The position numbers and the translations under genes are program-made. This document shows, one piece after another, positions 9,844 to 18,499 of a DNA stretch of 64,000 nt. The first letter of the stretch is position 1. Each line of letters opens with the position of its first letter. The notes below the pieces were generated by a model, which had not been told where the DNA came from, searched no databases, and saw only the letters and a program-made list of their open reading frames with translations. The DNA lies in assembly GCA_030834895.1 (NCBI GenBank), contig JAUQXA010000036.1, positions 1-64,000 on the forward strand, given 5' to 3'. Origin of the DNA: Anaerolineales bacterium. GTDB lineage: Bacteria; Chloroflexota; Anaerolineae; Anaerolineales; Villigracilaceae.

Positions 9844-9874
9844 GCTGTATCGGGGGCTAAGCCCCCGATACAGC
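9844..9874 (+). terminator. Hairpin after alpha-2-macroglobulin gene
   Basis: A perfect 14-base-pair stem (9844-9857 with 9861-9874) closes on a three-base loop and is followed by an A-rich stretch, not a T-run, on the plus strand. It begins eight bases after the stop codon. It could act as a terminator or 3-prime stabiliser. It also resembles the short palindromes with a GCWAGC-like centre seen after other genes here. Confidence 0.6.
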
Positions 9875-9922
9875 AAAAAGGGTGGAGTATAAAATTCGTC
9901 CACAGTTAAAAAAAGACTGATA

Positions 9923-9928
9923 TATAAT
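9923..9928 (+). promoter_or_regulatory. Possible -10 box (TATAAT) immediately upstream of sensor kinase
   Basis: TATAAT at 9923-9928 lies only nine bases before the ATG at 9938. If used, transcription would begin two to four bases before the start codon, giving an almost leaderless mRNA. No good -35 hexamer is seen at the expected distance, so the call is weak. Confidence 0.35.
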
Positions 9929-9937
9929 GGCAAAACC

Positions 9938-12157
9938 ATGTTCAACCGCTTGCGTCGCTTTTTTGCCCCACCCATTTTTGCAGATGAAGAGAAGACGCGG
10001 TCTTCGCAGTTCGTGATCCATTTTTCATGGGTCGCAATCGGCGTAATTTTTATATTGATCCTGTCCAGATTGGCAATCTGGACGGACGCAAGCATAATCT
10101 CCGTGCTCACCCTTTCGGCTTTCATCCCGCTACTATTATTCGCGCAGTATATCGTCAAACTGGGACATGTAAACATGGTAAGCGCCATCGCCGTATTGGG
10201 TCTGTGGGGCTTGTTGACCTATCTTGCATGGGTCGCGGATGGACTTCACGATGCGGCAATCTTCGCCTATTTTGTGGTCATGATTCCCGCCAGCCTTGTG
10301 CTGGGTTGGCGTTTTGCAACCGTTATAGGGGGGTTGAGTGTGGCTGCCATCTGGTATTTTGCCGTCATGGAAAAACAAGGGTTGCGTATTTCACATGTGG
10401 ACGACCCCATTAGTTACGCTCGCGACCTTTCAGCAATTATTGTTCTTGTTGGCGTACTGATCTACCTGTTGATCACAAGATGGGCGCGCACTTTGCAGGC
10501 GGCCCGTATTGAACTGCAGGAGCGCCTGCGCGCCGAGGAAAAACTACAGCGTCACGCAAATTACCTGTCCGCCATGAACGAAGTCTCCATGGGGCTTTTG
10601 AATCGTCTGGAACTTCGTCCCCTGCTGGAATCCATCCTGCTGAAGGCCTGTCGTCTGATCGATACTGAACACGGCTTGATCGAACTGGTCCTGCCGGACG
10701 AATCAGCGCTTTGTCAGGAGGTGGGGTATGGCAGTTTCTCCAAATACAATGGGACGCTTACCCCGAAAGAAGAAGGCATGGTTGGCAGTGTGTGGAACAA
10801 TGGCGAGACGCTTATTGTTCAGGATTATTCAAACTGGGAGAAGCGGCTGCCTGAAGGAGTTGAAGCGGGTTATACCGCCGCAATGGGTGTTCCACTCAAA
10901 GTGGGAGATATAGTGATTGGCGTGCTGGTGGTTGCCTACACGGAAACAGGAAGGATATTTACGCCGGAACAGGTCGGCATGATGGAGCGCTTCGCTTCAC
11001 TGGCATCGCTTGCCATCGACAATACCCGTCTGTATGAACAGGCCCAAACCGAACTAAAGGAAAGACGAAATACCGAATCCGCATTGCAGCAAAACGAGGA
11101 ACGCACTCGCGCCATTCTCAACTCCATCCCCGACATGATCTTCGAAATCTCGAGCGATGGCACTTTTCTGGATTTCATGGCCTCTGCAGAACTCACGCCG
11201 CTGATGCCGCCGTCGCAGTTCCTCTGGAAAAATGTGAAAGATATGTTTCCAGCGGCCATCGCTGAACAAACCATGTTTGCGCTCGAACGCACGCTTGCCA
11301 CAAATCAGTTGCACGCCTTTGAATATGGATTACCTCCCGGAAAGGAAACCCAGTTCTTCGAGGCGCGCATTTCCGCCATTACCCCCCAGTCCGCGATCAT
11401 GATGGTGCGCGACATCAGCCAGCGCAAATGGGTGGAGACCGAACGCGAGAAACTGATCAACGAACTGGAGGGAAAAAACACCGAACTGGAGCGTTTCACC
11501 TATACGGTCTCGCATGATCTCAAGTCGCCGCTCATTACCATCAAGGGCTTCCTTGGCTTTCTGGAACAGGATGCGGCCAACGGCAATGTTGTGCGTTTAA
11601 AGGCGGATATCCAACGCATCGCCAGCGCCACCGACAAAATGCAAATGCTCCTCAACGAGTTGCTCGACCTCACCCGTATTGGACGTCTGGTGAATCCATC
11701 GCAGAATGTCGATTTTCGGGAACTGGCGCGCGAAGCTGTTGAGTTGGTACATGGACAAATCCAGAATCGGGGTATTGAAATCTCCATTCAGGAGAACTTT
11801 CCCACCGTTTACGGCGACCGACGCAGGCTGGTTGAGGTGCTCCAAAACCTGATCGACAACGCCGCCAAGTTCATGGGGGACCAACCCGCCCCGCGCATCG
11901 AAATCGGGCAGAACCAATATGAACGCGGGCTGCCCGTTTTCCATGTCCGCGACAACGGTATCGGCATCGACCCGGCTCATCATGACCGCATCTTCGGGCT
12001 GTTCAACAAATTGGATGCTACGTCCGACGGCACAGGGATTGGGCTGTCGTTGGTCAAGCGGATCATTGAAATTCACGGGGGCAGGATCTGGATCCAAAGC
12101 GAAGCGGGCAAGGGTGCGACATTCTTCTTCACCCTGCAGACCGAACCCGCATCCTGA
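9938..12157 (+). CDS. Membrane sensor histidine kinase (6TM-GAF-PAS-HisKA-HATPase)
   Basis: The 739-residue protein has about six membrane segments in residues 27-195, then a GAF domain (about 208-365), a PAS domain (about 386-495), HisKA and HATPase. The phospho-acceptor is H526 in TVSHDLKSPL. The ATPase region shows the N box (LIDNAAKF) and the G1 and G2 boxes (DNGIGIDPAH and GTGIGLSLVKRI). It should autophosphorylate and pass phosphate to a response regulator, but none is encoded within several kilobases, so it is an orphan. The short membrane loops suggest the signal is membrane-borne or sensed by GAF/PAS. No clear Shine-Dalgarno sequence precedes the ATG. Confidence 0.92.
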   Translation: MFNRLRRFFAPPIFADEEKTRSSQFVIHFSWVAIGVIFILILSRLAIWTDASIISVLTLSAFIPLLLFAQYIVKLGHVNMVSAIAVLGLWGLLTYLAWVADGLHDAAIFAYFVVMIPASLVLGWRFATVIGGLSVAAIWYFAVMEKQGLRISHVDDPISYARDLSAIIVLVGVLIYLLITRWARTLQAARIELQERLRAEEKLQRHANYLSAMNEVSMGLLNRLELRPLLESILLKACRLIDTEHGLIELVLPDESALCQEVGYGSFSKYNGTLTPKEEGMVGSVWNNGETLIVQDYSNWEKRLPEGVEAGYTAAMGVPLKVGDIVIGVLVVAYTETGRIFTPEQVGMMERFASLASLAIDNTRLYEQAQTELKERRNTESALQQNEERTRAILNSIPDMIFEISSDGTFLDFMASAELTPLMPPSQFLWKNVKDMFPAAIAEQTMFALERTLATNQLHAFEYGLPPGKETQFFEARISAITPQSAIMMVRDISQRKWVETEREKLINELEGKNTELERFTYTVSHDLKSPLITIKGFLGFLEQDAANGNVVRLKADIQRIASATDKMQMLLNELLDLTRIGRLVNPSQNVDFRELAREAVELVHGQIQNRGIEISIQENFPTVYGDRRRLVEVLQNLIDNAAKFMGDQPAPRIEIGQNQYERGLPVFHVRDNGIGIDPAHHDRIFGLFNKLDATSDGTGIGLSLVKRIIEIHGGRIWIQSEAGKGATFFFTLQTEPAS

Positions 12158-12179
12158 TTTGGTGTTATATAATACCCAC

Positions 12180-12227
12180 GGTTGAAAATTGCACTTTCCA
12201 CTCTTTAAAAAAGCACAATTTTCAACC
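12180..12227. promoter_or_regulatory. Inverted repeat in leader of the 12.3-14.6 kb operon
   Basis: Arms GGTTGAAAATTG (12180-12191) and CAATTTTCAACC (12216-12227) match perfectly across a 24-base AT-rich loop. A TATAAT at 12168-12173 lies just upstream, and the first gene starts at 12272. The element could be an operator for a dimeric regulator or an RNA attenuator; the AT-rich stem and lack of a T-run argue against a plain terminator. Confidence 0.5.
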
Positions 12228-12271
12228 GAGTGCGGTATAAATGGCATTATTTCATTTGCATAGGAGTTTTT

Positions 12272-13177
12272 ATGAAACGTGCAGTTAGTATCAGTATCGG
12301 TTCGTCCAAAAGGAACAAGGCTGTTGAAGTGACCCTGTTTGGCGAAAAGGTCAGCATCGAACGCATCGGCACGGACGGCGACATGGAAGCCGCCGCCCTG
12401 AAATACAAGGAACTCGACGGCACTGTGGATGCATTTGGCATGGGTGGCGGCGACCTGGGGGTCATGACGGATGGAAAATGGTATCCCTTTTATTCGGTAC
12501 AACCGATGGCGCGGTACGTCAAAAAGACACCCCTGGTGGATGGCACGGGATTGAAGAACACCCTCGAAAACCGGGCGTGCGGCGTGATGGAAGCCAAAAT
12601 CAAGGATTATCTTGACACGCACGGACGCAGGGTTTTCATGGCAGCAGGCGTGGACCGCTGGGGGCTTGCCAAGGCATTTGTGGATGCGGGCTATGAAGTC
12701 ATCTTCGGCGACTTGATGTTCGGGCTGGATATTCCCATCCCCATTTACACCCTGAAACAACTGAAGGTCCTCGCTTCCCTGCTCATGCCGATCGCGGGGC
12801 GACTTCCCTACTCATGGATTTATCCCATTGGTGAAAAACAGGAAAAGCGCACGCCCAAGTTTGGAAAATATTACGCCTGGGCAACGGTCATCGCCGGTGA
12901 CTGTCATTATCTCAAACGTTACATGCCGGACAACCTGACTGGCAGGGTCATTGTCACCAACACCACCACTACCGAGGATGTAGAGTTGTTCCGCAAGGCG
13001 GGCGTCAAATATCTGGTGACAACCACCCCGGTCCTTGAGGGACGCTCCTTCGGCACGAACATGATGGAAGCCGCGCTGGTGGCCATTGCCGGGAAGGGAC
13101 GTCCGCTGACCTGGCCCGAATTGACGGAAATGCTCGATAAACTTGGCTTCGAACCCCAATTGCAGGAGTTGAATTAA
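12272..13177 (+). CDS. Quinate 5-dehydrogenase-like protein
   Basis: The 301-residue product resembles proteins that public annotation labels quinate 5-dehydrogenase in Chloroflexota; I recall the label, not biochemical proof. Visible features are a Gly-rich segment, DAFGMGGGDLGVMTDGK (about 50-66), then RVFMAAGVDRWGLAKAF, and a C-terminal segment with TGRVIVTNTTTTEDVELFRKAG. A Rossmann-like nucleotide fold is plausible, but no classic GxGxxG is clear. The ATG at 12272 is chosen because TAGGAG lies at 12261-12266. Its stop overlaps the start of the next gene by one base (TAATG), so the two are translationally coupled. Confidence 0.6.
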   Translation: MKRAVSISIGSSKRNKAVEVTLFGEKVSIERIGTDGDMEAAALKYKELDGTVDAFGMGGGDLGVMTDGKWYPFYSVQPMARYVKKTPLVDGTGLKNTLENRACGVMEAKIKDYLDTHGRRVFMAAGVDRWGLAKAFVDAGYEVIFGDLMFGLDIPIPIYTLKQLKVLASLLMPIAGRLPYSWIYPIGEKQEKRTPKFGKYYAWATVIAGDCHYLKRYMPDNLTGRVIVTNTTTTEDVELFRKAGVKYLVTTTPVLEGRSFGTNMMEAALVAIAGKGRPLTWPELTEMLDKLGFEPQLQELN

Positions 13178-14055
13178 TGGATGCAATCGTAACAGCCGGT
13201 GGAATTCCACAGCCCGGCGACCCCTTGTATGTTTATTCCAATGGTGATTCCAAGGCGCTGATCGACATCGCAGGCAAACCCATGGTCCAGTGGGTCTTGG
13301 ATGCGCTGGGCAATGCGAAGGAAGTGGACAACATCATCCTGATTGGTCTCACACACAAAAGCGGATTGACGTGCAAAAAGCCTTTGCACTATATCTCCAA
13401 CCAGGGACGCATGCTGTCCAACATTGTCGCCGGTGTGAACAAGTCCATCGAATTGAACAAAAAGACAGAGTATGTCCTCGTTGTTTCTTCGGATATCCCC
13501 GCCCTCAAAGGCGACATGGTGGACTGGCTGGTGCAGACCTCCATGCAAACCAGGGATGAAATTTACTATGGCGTTTGCCCGCGCGAGGTAATGGAGGCGC
13601 GCTATCCCACGTCCCACCGTACGTACACCAAATTAAAGGACATGCAAGTCTGCGGCGCGGACATCAATCTGATACACGTCAGCATGGCAACCGAGCATCT
13701 CGACACCTGGGAAAAGTTGATTGGCAACCGCAAGAGTCCGCTGGCTTCGGCGGCGGTCATCGGCTTCGATACGCTCTTCCAGTTGTTTACCCGCCAATTC
13801 ACTCTGCAAGGGCTGGTGGAACGCGCTTCCGAGCGGATTGGTATCAAAGGACGCGTCATCATTTGGGATCGCGCCGAACCCTGCATGGACGTGGACAAGC
13901 CGCACCAGTTGGAGATCATGCGCGAGGACCTGGCGCTTCAAAAGAAAAAGGAAGCCGCCATCAAGAAGAGAAAGACACCGCATGCGGCTGCCGTCAAAAA
14001 GGCAACTTCACCCAAGGTGCGCTCACAGGTCAAGGCAAAGGCGAAATACAAATGA
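13177..14055 (+). CDS. MobA-like nucleotidyltransferase family protein
   Basis: The 292-residue protein begins MDAIVTAGG and contains KALIDIAGKPMVQWVLDAL, the GT-A/MobA-like NTP-transferase signature (loop binding the nucleotide, then the Lys of the signature). A metal-binding aspartate pattern appears at VLVVSSDIPALKG. The last 40 residues are Lys/Ala-rich and look unstructured, perhaps binding nucleic acid or membrane. Family members transfer NMP to sugars, cofactors or phospho-alcohols. Start and stop overlap both neighbours (TAATG upstream, ATGA downstream), indicating one operon with the dehydrogenase-like and PAP2 genes. A joint role in making a nucleotide-activated polyol or lipid headgroup is my inference. 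Confidence 0.75.
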   Translation: MDAIVTAGGIPQPGDPLYVYSNGDSKALIDIAGKPMVQWVLDALGNAKEVDNIILIGLTHKSGLTCKKPLHYISNQGRMLSNIVAGVNKSIELNKKTEYVLVVSSDIPALKGDMVDWLVQTSMQTRDEIYYGVCPREVMEARYPTSHRTYTKLKDMQVCGADINLIHVSMATEHLDTWEKLIGNRKSPLASAAVIGFDTLFQLFTRQFTLQGLVERASERIGIKGRVIIWDRAEPCMDVDKPHQLEIMREDLALQKKKEAAIKKRKTPHAAAVKKATSPKVRSQVKAKAKYK

Positions 14056-14612
14056 GTCTTCGTTCCCTGCTTGAACTCGATGCCCGCTTTTCAGACAAGT
14101 TGCGTGTGGCTGAAAAACCGGGCATCTTGCGGACTCTCGCAATTTTTCTCGCGCACTCCGGGGATTCGTGGTTTTGGGCGGTGGCGCTTGCCCTGGCCTG
14201 GTTCTTTAGCGATTCCACGTGGAAGCATTGGGAAGTGGTGGAGTTCTTTGGCATTCTCGGACTGGCGGGCGTGGTGTTGGCAATCAAATTTCTTGTCCGC
14301 CGCAAAAGGCCGGAAGGCGAGTGGGGCGGAATCTATCGCAACACGGACCCGCACTCCTTCCCATCGGGACACGCCGCCCGCTCCTTCCTGATTGCGGTGG
14401 TGGCGTCGGCGCTGGCTCCCCCGTGGTTGATTGCCCTCCTTTGGGTTTGGGCGCCGCTGGTTGCCTTGGCGCGCGTGGTCATGGGCGTGCATTATCTTTC
14501 GGACGTGGTGGCCGGCGCGATTTTGGGAACCGTTGTCGCCATCATCGGCCTGCAATTCTACCCGCTGTTGGTGGGGTGGCTGGGCCCGTTGATTGACTTC
14601 CCCCTCTGGTAG
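14052..14612 (+). CDS. PAP2-family membrane phosphatase
   Basis: The 186-residue membrane protein carries the acid-phosphatase triad: motif 1 K79-R86-P87 (KFLVRRKRP), motif 2 PSGH (104-107) and motif 3 R141-H147-D151 (ARVVMGVHYLSDVVAG). The usual Ser before Arg in motif 3 is Ala. About five membrane helices are visible. Such enzymes remove phosphate from phosphatidic acid, undecaprenyl diphosphate or phosphatidylglycerol phosphate at the outer face. The ATG overlaps the previous stop by four bases (ATGA). It completes a tightly coupled three-gene unit ended by the hairpin at 14630-14664. Confidence 0.88.
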   Translation: MSLRSLLELDARFSDKLRVAEKPGILRTLAIFLAHSGDSWFWAVALALAWFFSDSTWKHWEVVEFFGILGLAGVVLAIKFLVRRKRPEGEWGGIYRNTDPHSFPSGHAARSFLIAVVASALAPPWLIALLWVWAPLVALARVVMGVHYLSDVVAGAILGTVVAIIGLQFYPLLVGWLGPLIDFPLW

Positions 14613-14629
14613 TTGGACTTTGAAACAAC

Positions 14630-14664
14630 AAAGACATGGGCGCAAACTTCGCTCCATGTCTTTT
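14630..14664 (+). terminator. Rho-independent terminator after PAP2 gene
   Basis: AAAGACATGG (14630-14639) pairs with CCATGTCTTT (14654-14663), and TTTT continues to 14664. It lies 17 bases after the PAP2 stop. An ATG inside its right arm (14656) in the frame of the next gene is therefore unlikely to be that gene's start. Confidence 0.8.
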
Positions 14665-14682
14665 CGATTAAAAGAGAAAAAA

Positions 14683-15114
14683 ATGAAAACGTATACCTTT
14701 CGCCTGAAACCGGGGCAGGACCTGTTCGACTCAATCGTGACATTTGTCGGCGAGAAAAACATAGGGGCGGGTTGCGTACTTTCCGCGGTGGGAAGCTTGA
14801 CCCACGCCACCCTGCGCCTTGCCAACCGCGAACATTACAACGAGTATGAGGGGCACTTCGAAATCGTGTCCATGACCGGGACGGTTGCGGTGAGTGGTTC
14901 ACACATCCATATTTCCATCTCGGACGGCAACGGTGTGACAGTTGGCGGGCATCTCGTTTCGGGCTGTAAAATCTACACCACAGCGGAAATCGTACTGGCC
15001 GTCTTCGAGGATGTGGTCTACAGGCGTGAACTGCTGGAAGACGATTCGGGTTACGAGGAACTGGTGGTGCGTGGCAAGGCACTGCCATCGCGTAAAACTC
15101 GTTCGGAGCCTTGA
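14683..15114 (+). CDS. PPC/DUF296 domain protein
   Basis: The 143-residue protein is a single PPC (plants and prokaryotes conserved, DUF296) domain. It opens MKTYTFRLKPGQDLFDSI and contains GAGCVLSAVGSLTHATLRLA and GSHIHISISDGNGVTVGGHL, whose two His residues and later His/Cys fit the trimer metal site seen in this family. In plants the domain accompanies AT-hooks; the bacterial stand-alone form has no settled role. The start at 14683 is chosen because the upstream ATG (14656) lies within the terminator stem. The gene is monocistronic. Confidence 0.82.
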   Translation: MKTYTFRLKPGQDLFDSIVTFVGEKNIGAGCVLSAVGSLTHATLRLANREHYNEYEGHFEIVSMTGTVAVSGSHIHISISDGNGVTVGGHLVSGCKIYTTAEIVLAVFEDVVYRRELLEDDSGYEELVVRGKALPSRKTRSEP

Positions 15115-15297
15115 ACGTCCCAACGAGATAATGTTCTTATCCCAGACTCAGGGAAATTCATTACAATATTTTGTGTGCTATTTGCAAATATCTTTGCCCT
15201 TGCAAATCATCGCATCTTATTCTAAGATATTGAAAATCCCCGCCGCGACAAACCGGCTTATTTTATCGCTTTGGAAAGGACGACAAGACCCAAATCT

Positions 15298-15687
15298 ATG
15301 AAAAAATTTCTTCAGGGAGCGGCTCTCTTCTTTAGTTTTTTGCTTGCGCTCCCGCTGCTTCTCAAGGTCGCCTTCAACGTAGCTTCGTTTGCTTTTTTCT
15401 ATTCCCATCTCGCGCACAGGGATAACACAGCCTGCACCCAATATTATGAAGGCGTGGACAAGGGTGTGGTTTGGGAGGATGGCGAGTGGCATCATTATGT
15501 GGACTTCAAAGTTGACGACACAGATGTCTTTCGCCGCTTAAGGGTCACTGACGCCCCCCTGCCAACAGACCTCTGGCGCAAATATTCCACTTCATCCATT
15601 AAACGTTTTGCATATCGATGGCCATCCAACTGGCAAGACCCGTTCCCGGCGAGCGATTGGAAGATCTGCGCCGTGGGTTCCTCCTAA
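15298..15687 (+). CDS. Small exported or membrane-anchored hypothetical protein
   Basis: The 129-residue product opens MKKFLQGAALFFSFLLALPLL, a signal peptide or anchor, followed by a soluble part with paired Cys residues and WHHYVDFKVDDTDVFRRLRV. I recognise no family. GAAAGGA at 15274-15280 is rather far upstream (17 bases), so the start is uncertain; a TTG at 15271 is the alternative. Its last four bases overlap the convergent PfkB gene. The preceding 183 bases (15115-15297) are AT-rich with a short ATTTGCAAAT palindrome and no gene. Confidence 0.5.
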   Translation: MKKFLQGAALFFSFLLALPLLLKVAFNVASFAFFYSHLAHRDNTACTQYYEGVDKGVVWEDGEWHHYVDFKVDDTDVFRRLRVTDAPLPTDLWRKYSTSSIKRFAYRWPSNWQDPFPASDWKICAVGSS

Positions 15688-16616
15688 CCCAGCGCAACTC
15701 CCCTCTCAACCAAGAATTTCATTACTTCAGCGAATACGGGAATGCCCACCCTGCCCCCGAGGTGTTGGGTGTTTATTCCTGCCACTGCACTAGCAACTAT
15801 TGCGGATTTTTCGACCGGAAATCCTTTGACCCGGGCGGCGAGGAAGGCTCCATGATAACCATCACCACAGCCGGTTGTGTCAACAACTTTAGGGAAAAGA
15901 AATGCTGGTTGATGAAAACAGGATTCGCGTGTGCAGACCCAACTTCCATTTACGCCATCGGTGACCGCGACAATTGTCGGACCTTCCTTTAGCAGGGATA
16001 TTGCAGATCGTAACGGTTCGGACTCGCCCGTATATTTTTCCGCAAAATCTCTTGCCACGATGCAAATATCAGTCAGTGGGACAAGTGCCTTCATCTCAGG
16101 TTTGAACCTGTCTGCGCCGCCATCGAAGGAAACCTGAATACCACTTCTCTTCGCCAGTTCGACTGCTTGCATACAGGCATTCCAATATCTTCCGGTGATA
16201 TGCAAAATCTTCGCAGATTGAATGACGGCTTTCTGCACTTCCGATAACACAGGTTCAGGGGCTGTGCCCGGCAGGAACATGATCGCCCGTGCTCCATCTG
16301 CGGCGGAGACCAGGATATTGGAAACAGCTGTGTTCTTTCCGTGATGGACCTCGATGACATCTGTTTCAACCCCTTCGTTTTGAAAATCCCGCAGGACAAG
16401 TCTGCCCGCCCAATCATCGCCGATGCTGTCAATCATCGCGGATTTGCAACCCAGTCGGGACGCTGCCACCATCGCAGTTGCCACGGGCCCGCCGCCCTGA
16501 ATTACCGTGGACAACGCCTGTTGGGCCTCCCGCCGCGTGGGGAAATGTTCGACCAGCGTCAGCAAATCAATGGTGGATGCTCCCAGCCCAATCACGTCAA
16601 TTTGTTTTTTGCTCAT
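15684..16616 (-). CDS. PfkB-family carbohydrate kinase
   Basis: The 310-residue protein is a ribokinase/PfkB-type sugar or nucleoside kinase. It starts with IDVIGLGASTIDLL and has the substrate-binding segment QGGGPVATAMVAASRLG. Near the C-terminus is DTTGCGDGYHGAFLAA, the second PfkB signature with the catalytic Asp and anion hole; the usual DTTGAGD carries Cys instead of Ala. The phosphoryl acceptor cannot be named from sequence. The gene converges on the small hypothetical gene and diverges from the MBL gene. Confidence 0.9.
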   Translation of the reverse strand: MSKKQIDVIGLGASTIDLLTLVEHFPTRREAQQALSTVIQGGGPVATAMVAASRLGCKSAMIDSIGDDWAGRLVLRDFQNEGVETDVIEVHHGKNTAVSNILVSAADGARAIMFLPGTAPEPVLSEVQKAVIQSAKILHITGRYWNACMQAVELAKRSGIQVSFDGGADRFKPEMKALVPLTDICIVARDFAEKYTGESEPLRSAISLLKEGPTIVAVTDGVNGSWVCTRESCFHQPAFLFPKVVDTTGCGDGYHGAFLAARVKGFPVEKSAIVASAVAGINTQHLGGRVGIPVFAEVMKFLVERGVALG

Positions 16617-16691
16617 ACCTCAATTTTACTGGACTCCAACGACTCCAGCCGTGGGTCAAAAATCTCCCAACTTTTAACCCCGGAGTTCAAA

Positions 16692-16719
16692 TTGACTCCT
16701 GTTCGATTTTGCTTATACT
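16692..16719 (+). promoter_or_regulatory. Promoter of MBL hydrolase gene
   Basis: TTGACT (16692-16697), a 16-base spacer and TATACT (16714-16719) match a sigma-70-type promoter. AAAGGAGG (16728-16735) follows directly before the ATG at 16741, so the leader would be about 15 bases. Confidence 0.6.
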
Positions 16720-16740
16720 TGTCTTTGAAAGGAGGCTCTG

Positions 16741-17427
16741 ATGACGAACAAACTAACCTGGTACGGACACGCCACACTCGGACTGGAAACGGGCGGATAC
16801 AAACTGGTGATCGATCCCTTTTTTGAAGGAAATCCCGCTGCTCCACTTTCCCAAAACAAGGTCGAAGCAGATTTCCTGCTCGTCAGCCACGGACACGGTG
16901 ACCATGTGGGTGATGCAGTTGCCATCGCCAGGCGCACAGGTGCGACCATCATCAGCAATTACGAGATTGCGGGCTGGTTCTCGGAAAAGGGCGTGGAAAA
17001 GACCCACGGTCAGCACCTCGGCGGCGGATACAAACATCCCTTCGGCTACCTCAAGCTGACTCTTGCCCTGCACGGTTCGATGCTACCCGACGGCTCCTAC
17101 GGCGGCAATCCCTGCGGCTTTCTGCTGTCCGCCAACGACGGAAAGAAGTTCTACTTCGCGCAGGACACAGGCTTGTTTGGCGATATGAAACTCATTGGCG
17201 AGGAGGGGCTGGACGTGGCTGTCATCCCCATTGGCGACAACTTCACCATGGGACCCGACGACGCTCTGCGTGCCGTCAAAATGCTGGAGCCAAAAGTCGT
17301 GATTCCCATCCACTACAATACCTGGCCTTTGCTTGCACAGGATGCAAGCGCATGGAGGGAACGGGTTGAGAAGGAAACCAAGACGAAGGTGGTGGTTTTG
17401 AAACCTGGCGAGAGTTATTCATTGTGA
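16741..17427 (+). CDS. UPF0173-type metal-dependent hydrolase (metallo-beta-lactamase fold)
   Basis: The 228-residue protein has the MBL metal motif at H50-H52-D54-H55 (VSHGHGDHVGDA), further ligand candidates in LALHGSM and the Asp of FAQDTGLFGDM, and a C-terminal IPIHYNTWP. Its length and the KLTWYGHATLGLE opening fit the UPF0173/YtkL group, whose substrate is unknown. A strong Shine-Dalgarno sequence (AAAGGAGG) and promoter precede it and a terminator follows, so it is a single-gene unit. Confidence 0.9.
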   Translation: MTNKLTWYGHATLGLETGGYKLVIDPFFEGNPAAPLSQNKVEADFLLVSHGHGDHVGDAVAIARRTGATIISNYEIAGWFSEKGVEKTHGQHLGGGYKHPFGYLKLTLALHGSMLPDGSYGGNPCGFLLSANDGKKFYFAQDTGLFGDMKLIGEEGLDVAVIPIGDNFTMGPDDALRAVKMLEPKVVIPIHYNTWPLLAQDASAWRERVEKETKTKVVVLKPGESYSL

Positions 17428-17433
17428 CAACGA

Positions 17434-17476
17434 ACCTCCCTCAAATTCATCCAAAATCCGAGGGAGGTCTTCTTTT
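17434..17476 (+). terminator. Rho-independent terminator after MBL gene
   Basis: ACCTCCCTC (17434-17442) pairs with GAGGGAGGT (17460-17468) across a 17-base loop and is followed by CTTCTTTTT. It starts seven bases after the stop codon. Confidence 0.8.
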
Positions 17477-17488
17477 TATCGGTTCGAG

Positions 17489-18499
17489 ATGAAAACGAGA
17501 CATTTTCCAATTTCCCCCATTTTGCTTCTATTCTTTCTGCTTGCCTGTAATTTTGCAAGTCCAAAACCGACTCCTGAATCCACTGCCACGCTGACAGCAA
17601 CCCTGTCGCCGACAAATATAGTAGAACCCACATCATCTCCCACAAACACGTCTACGCCTGAGCCTGCAATCCAGCGTGTCATCATCCTCAGCATAGATGG
17701 ATTGCGCCCGGATGCCATTGAACTGGCTCCCATGCCCAACCTGCTTAACTTGATGAAAACCAGCTCTTACTCGTTGACCGCACAGACCATCCGACCGAGC
17801 GCAACCCTGCCGGCTCATTCGTCCCTGCTGACCGGGATGTGTCCATCGAAGCATGGCGTAGACTGGAACGACTACATCCCGCAAAACGGAATCGCCCAAG
17901 GCACAGACCTCTTCGACCTCACCCATGCGGCGGGGATGAAAAATTACATGTATGTGGGCAAGGAAAAACTCCAACAAGTAACTGACGCCTTCAATATCGA
18001 CCGTTTTGTGTACATCAATGATCGGGATAAAGTTGTGATTCAAACCATGCTGGCAGATTTTCCGCAGGATTTTGGCCTGCTCTTTATCCATTTTGCAACA
18101 ACCGACGATATGGGGCATGTCTATGGCTGGCTTTCGCCCGAACAACTTAGCGTGGTCTTCCGTGCGGATGAAGCCATCGGCGAATTGCTCTCCGCGTTGG
18201 ATGAACGCGGACTGCGCGACGAAACCCTCCTCATCATCACAGCCGACCACGGCGGACACAATCTGACCCACGGCTCCAGCAGTCCCGAAGATATGACCGT
18301 CCCGTGGATACTCTCCAGTCCCGGAATCCAATCCGGAGAGTTGGTAACACCGATTAACATCACTGATACCGCCGCCACCGCCGCCTATGCCTTGAGACTA
18401 TCCATCCCTGCTGAATGGGACGGAATCCCCGTGCTGGAAGCGTTTGGATTACCTCAAGAAAACCAACCCAGTGGAGCGCGATGTGCAGTCCAGCCGTGA
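17489..18499 (+). CDS. Alkaline-phosphatase-superfamily phosphodiesterase lipoprotein
   Basis: The 336-residue protein has a lipoprotein signal ending LLAC (C20) and a Thr/Pro/Ser-rich linker to about residue 60. The type I phosphodiesterase/nucleotide pyrophosphatase domain begins at VIILSIDGLRPDA, with metal ligand D70 and a probable Thr nucleophile T106 (SATLPAHSSLLTG). TADHGGH supplies the later Asp/His ligands. It should hydrolyse phosphodiester or phosphomonoester bonds outside the cell. The linker composition matches other surface lipoproteins in this window. It sits between the terminator at 17434 and the tRNA gene. Confidence 0.88.
   Translation: MKTRHFPISPILLLFFLLACNFASPKPTPESTATLTATLSPTNIVEPTSSPTNTSTPEPAIQRVIILSIDGLRPDAIELAPMPNLLNLMKTSSYSLTAQTIRPSATLPAHSSLLTGMCPSKHGVDWNDYIPQNGIAQGTDLFDLTHAAGMKNYMYVGKEKLQQVTDAFNIDRFVYINDRDKVVIQTMLADFPQDFGLLFIHFATTDDMGHVYGWLSPEQLSVVFRADEAIGELLSALDERGLRDETLLIITADHGGHNLTHGSSSPEDMTVPWILSSPGIQSGELVTPINITDTAATAAYALRLSIPAEWDGIPVLEAFGLPQENQPSGARCAVQP

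Noticed and set aside
13575..14051. N-terminal extension of the PAP2 phosphatase frame
   Set aside because: The extension overlaps the nucleotidyltransferase gene in another frame; the ATG at 14052 with an ATGA overlap gives a normal-length PAP2 protein.
15618..15992. A 124-codon Cys-containing plus-strand frame
   Set aside because: It overlaps both the small exported hypothetical gene and the C-terminal region of the PfkB kinase gene, whose DTTGCGD motif lies antisense to it.
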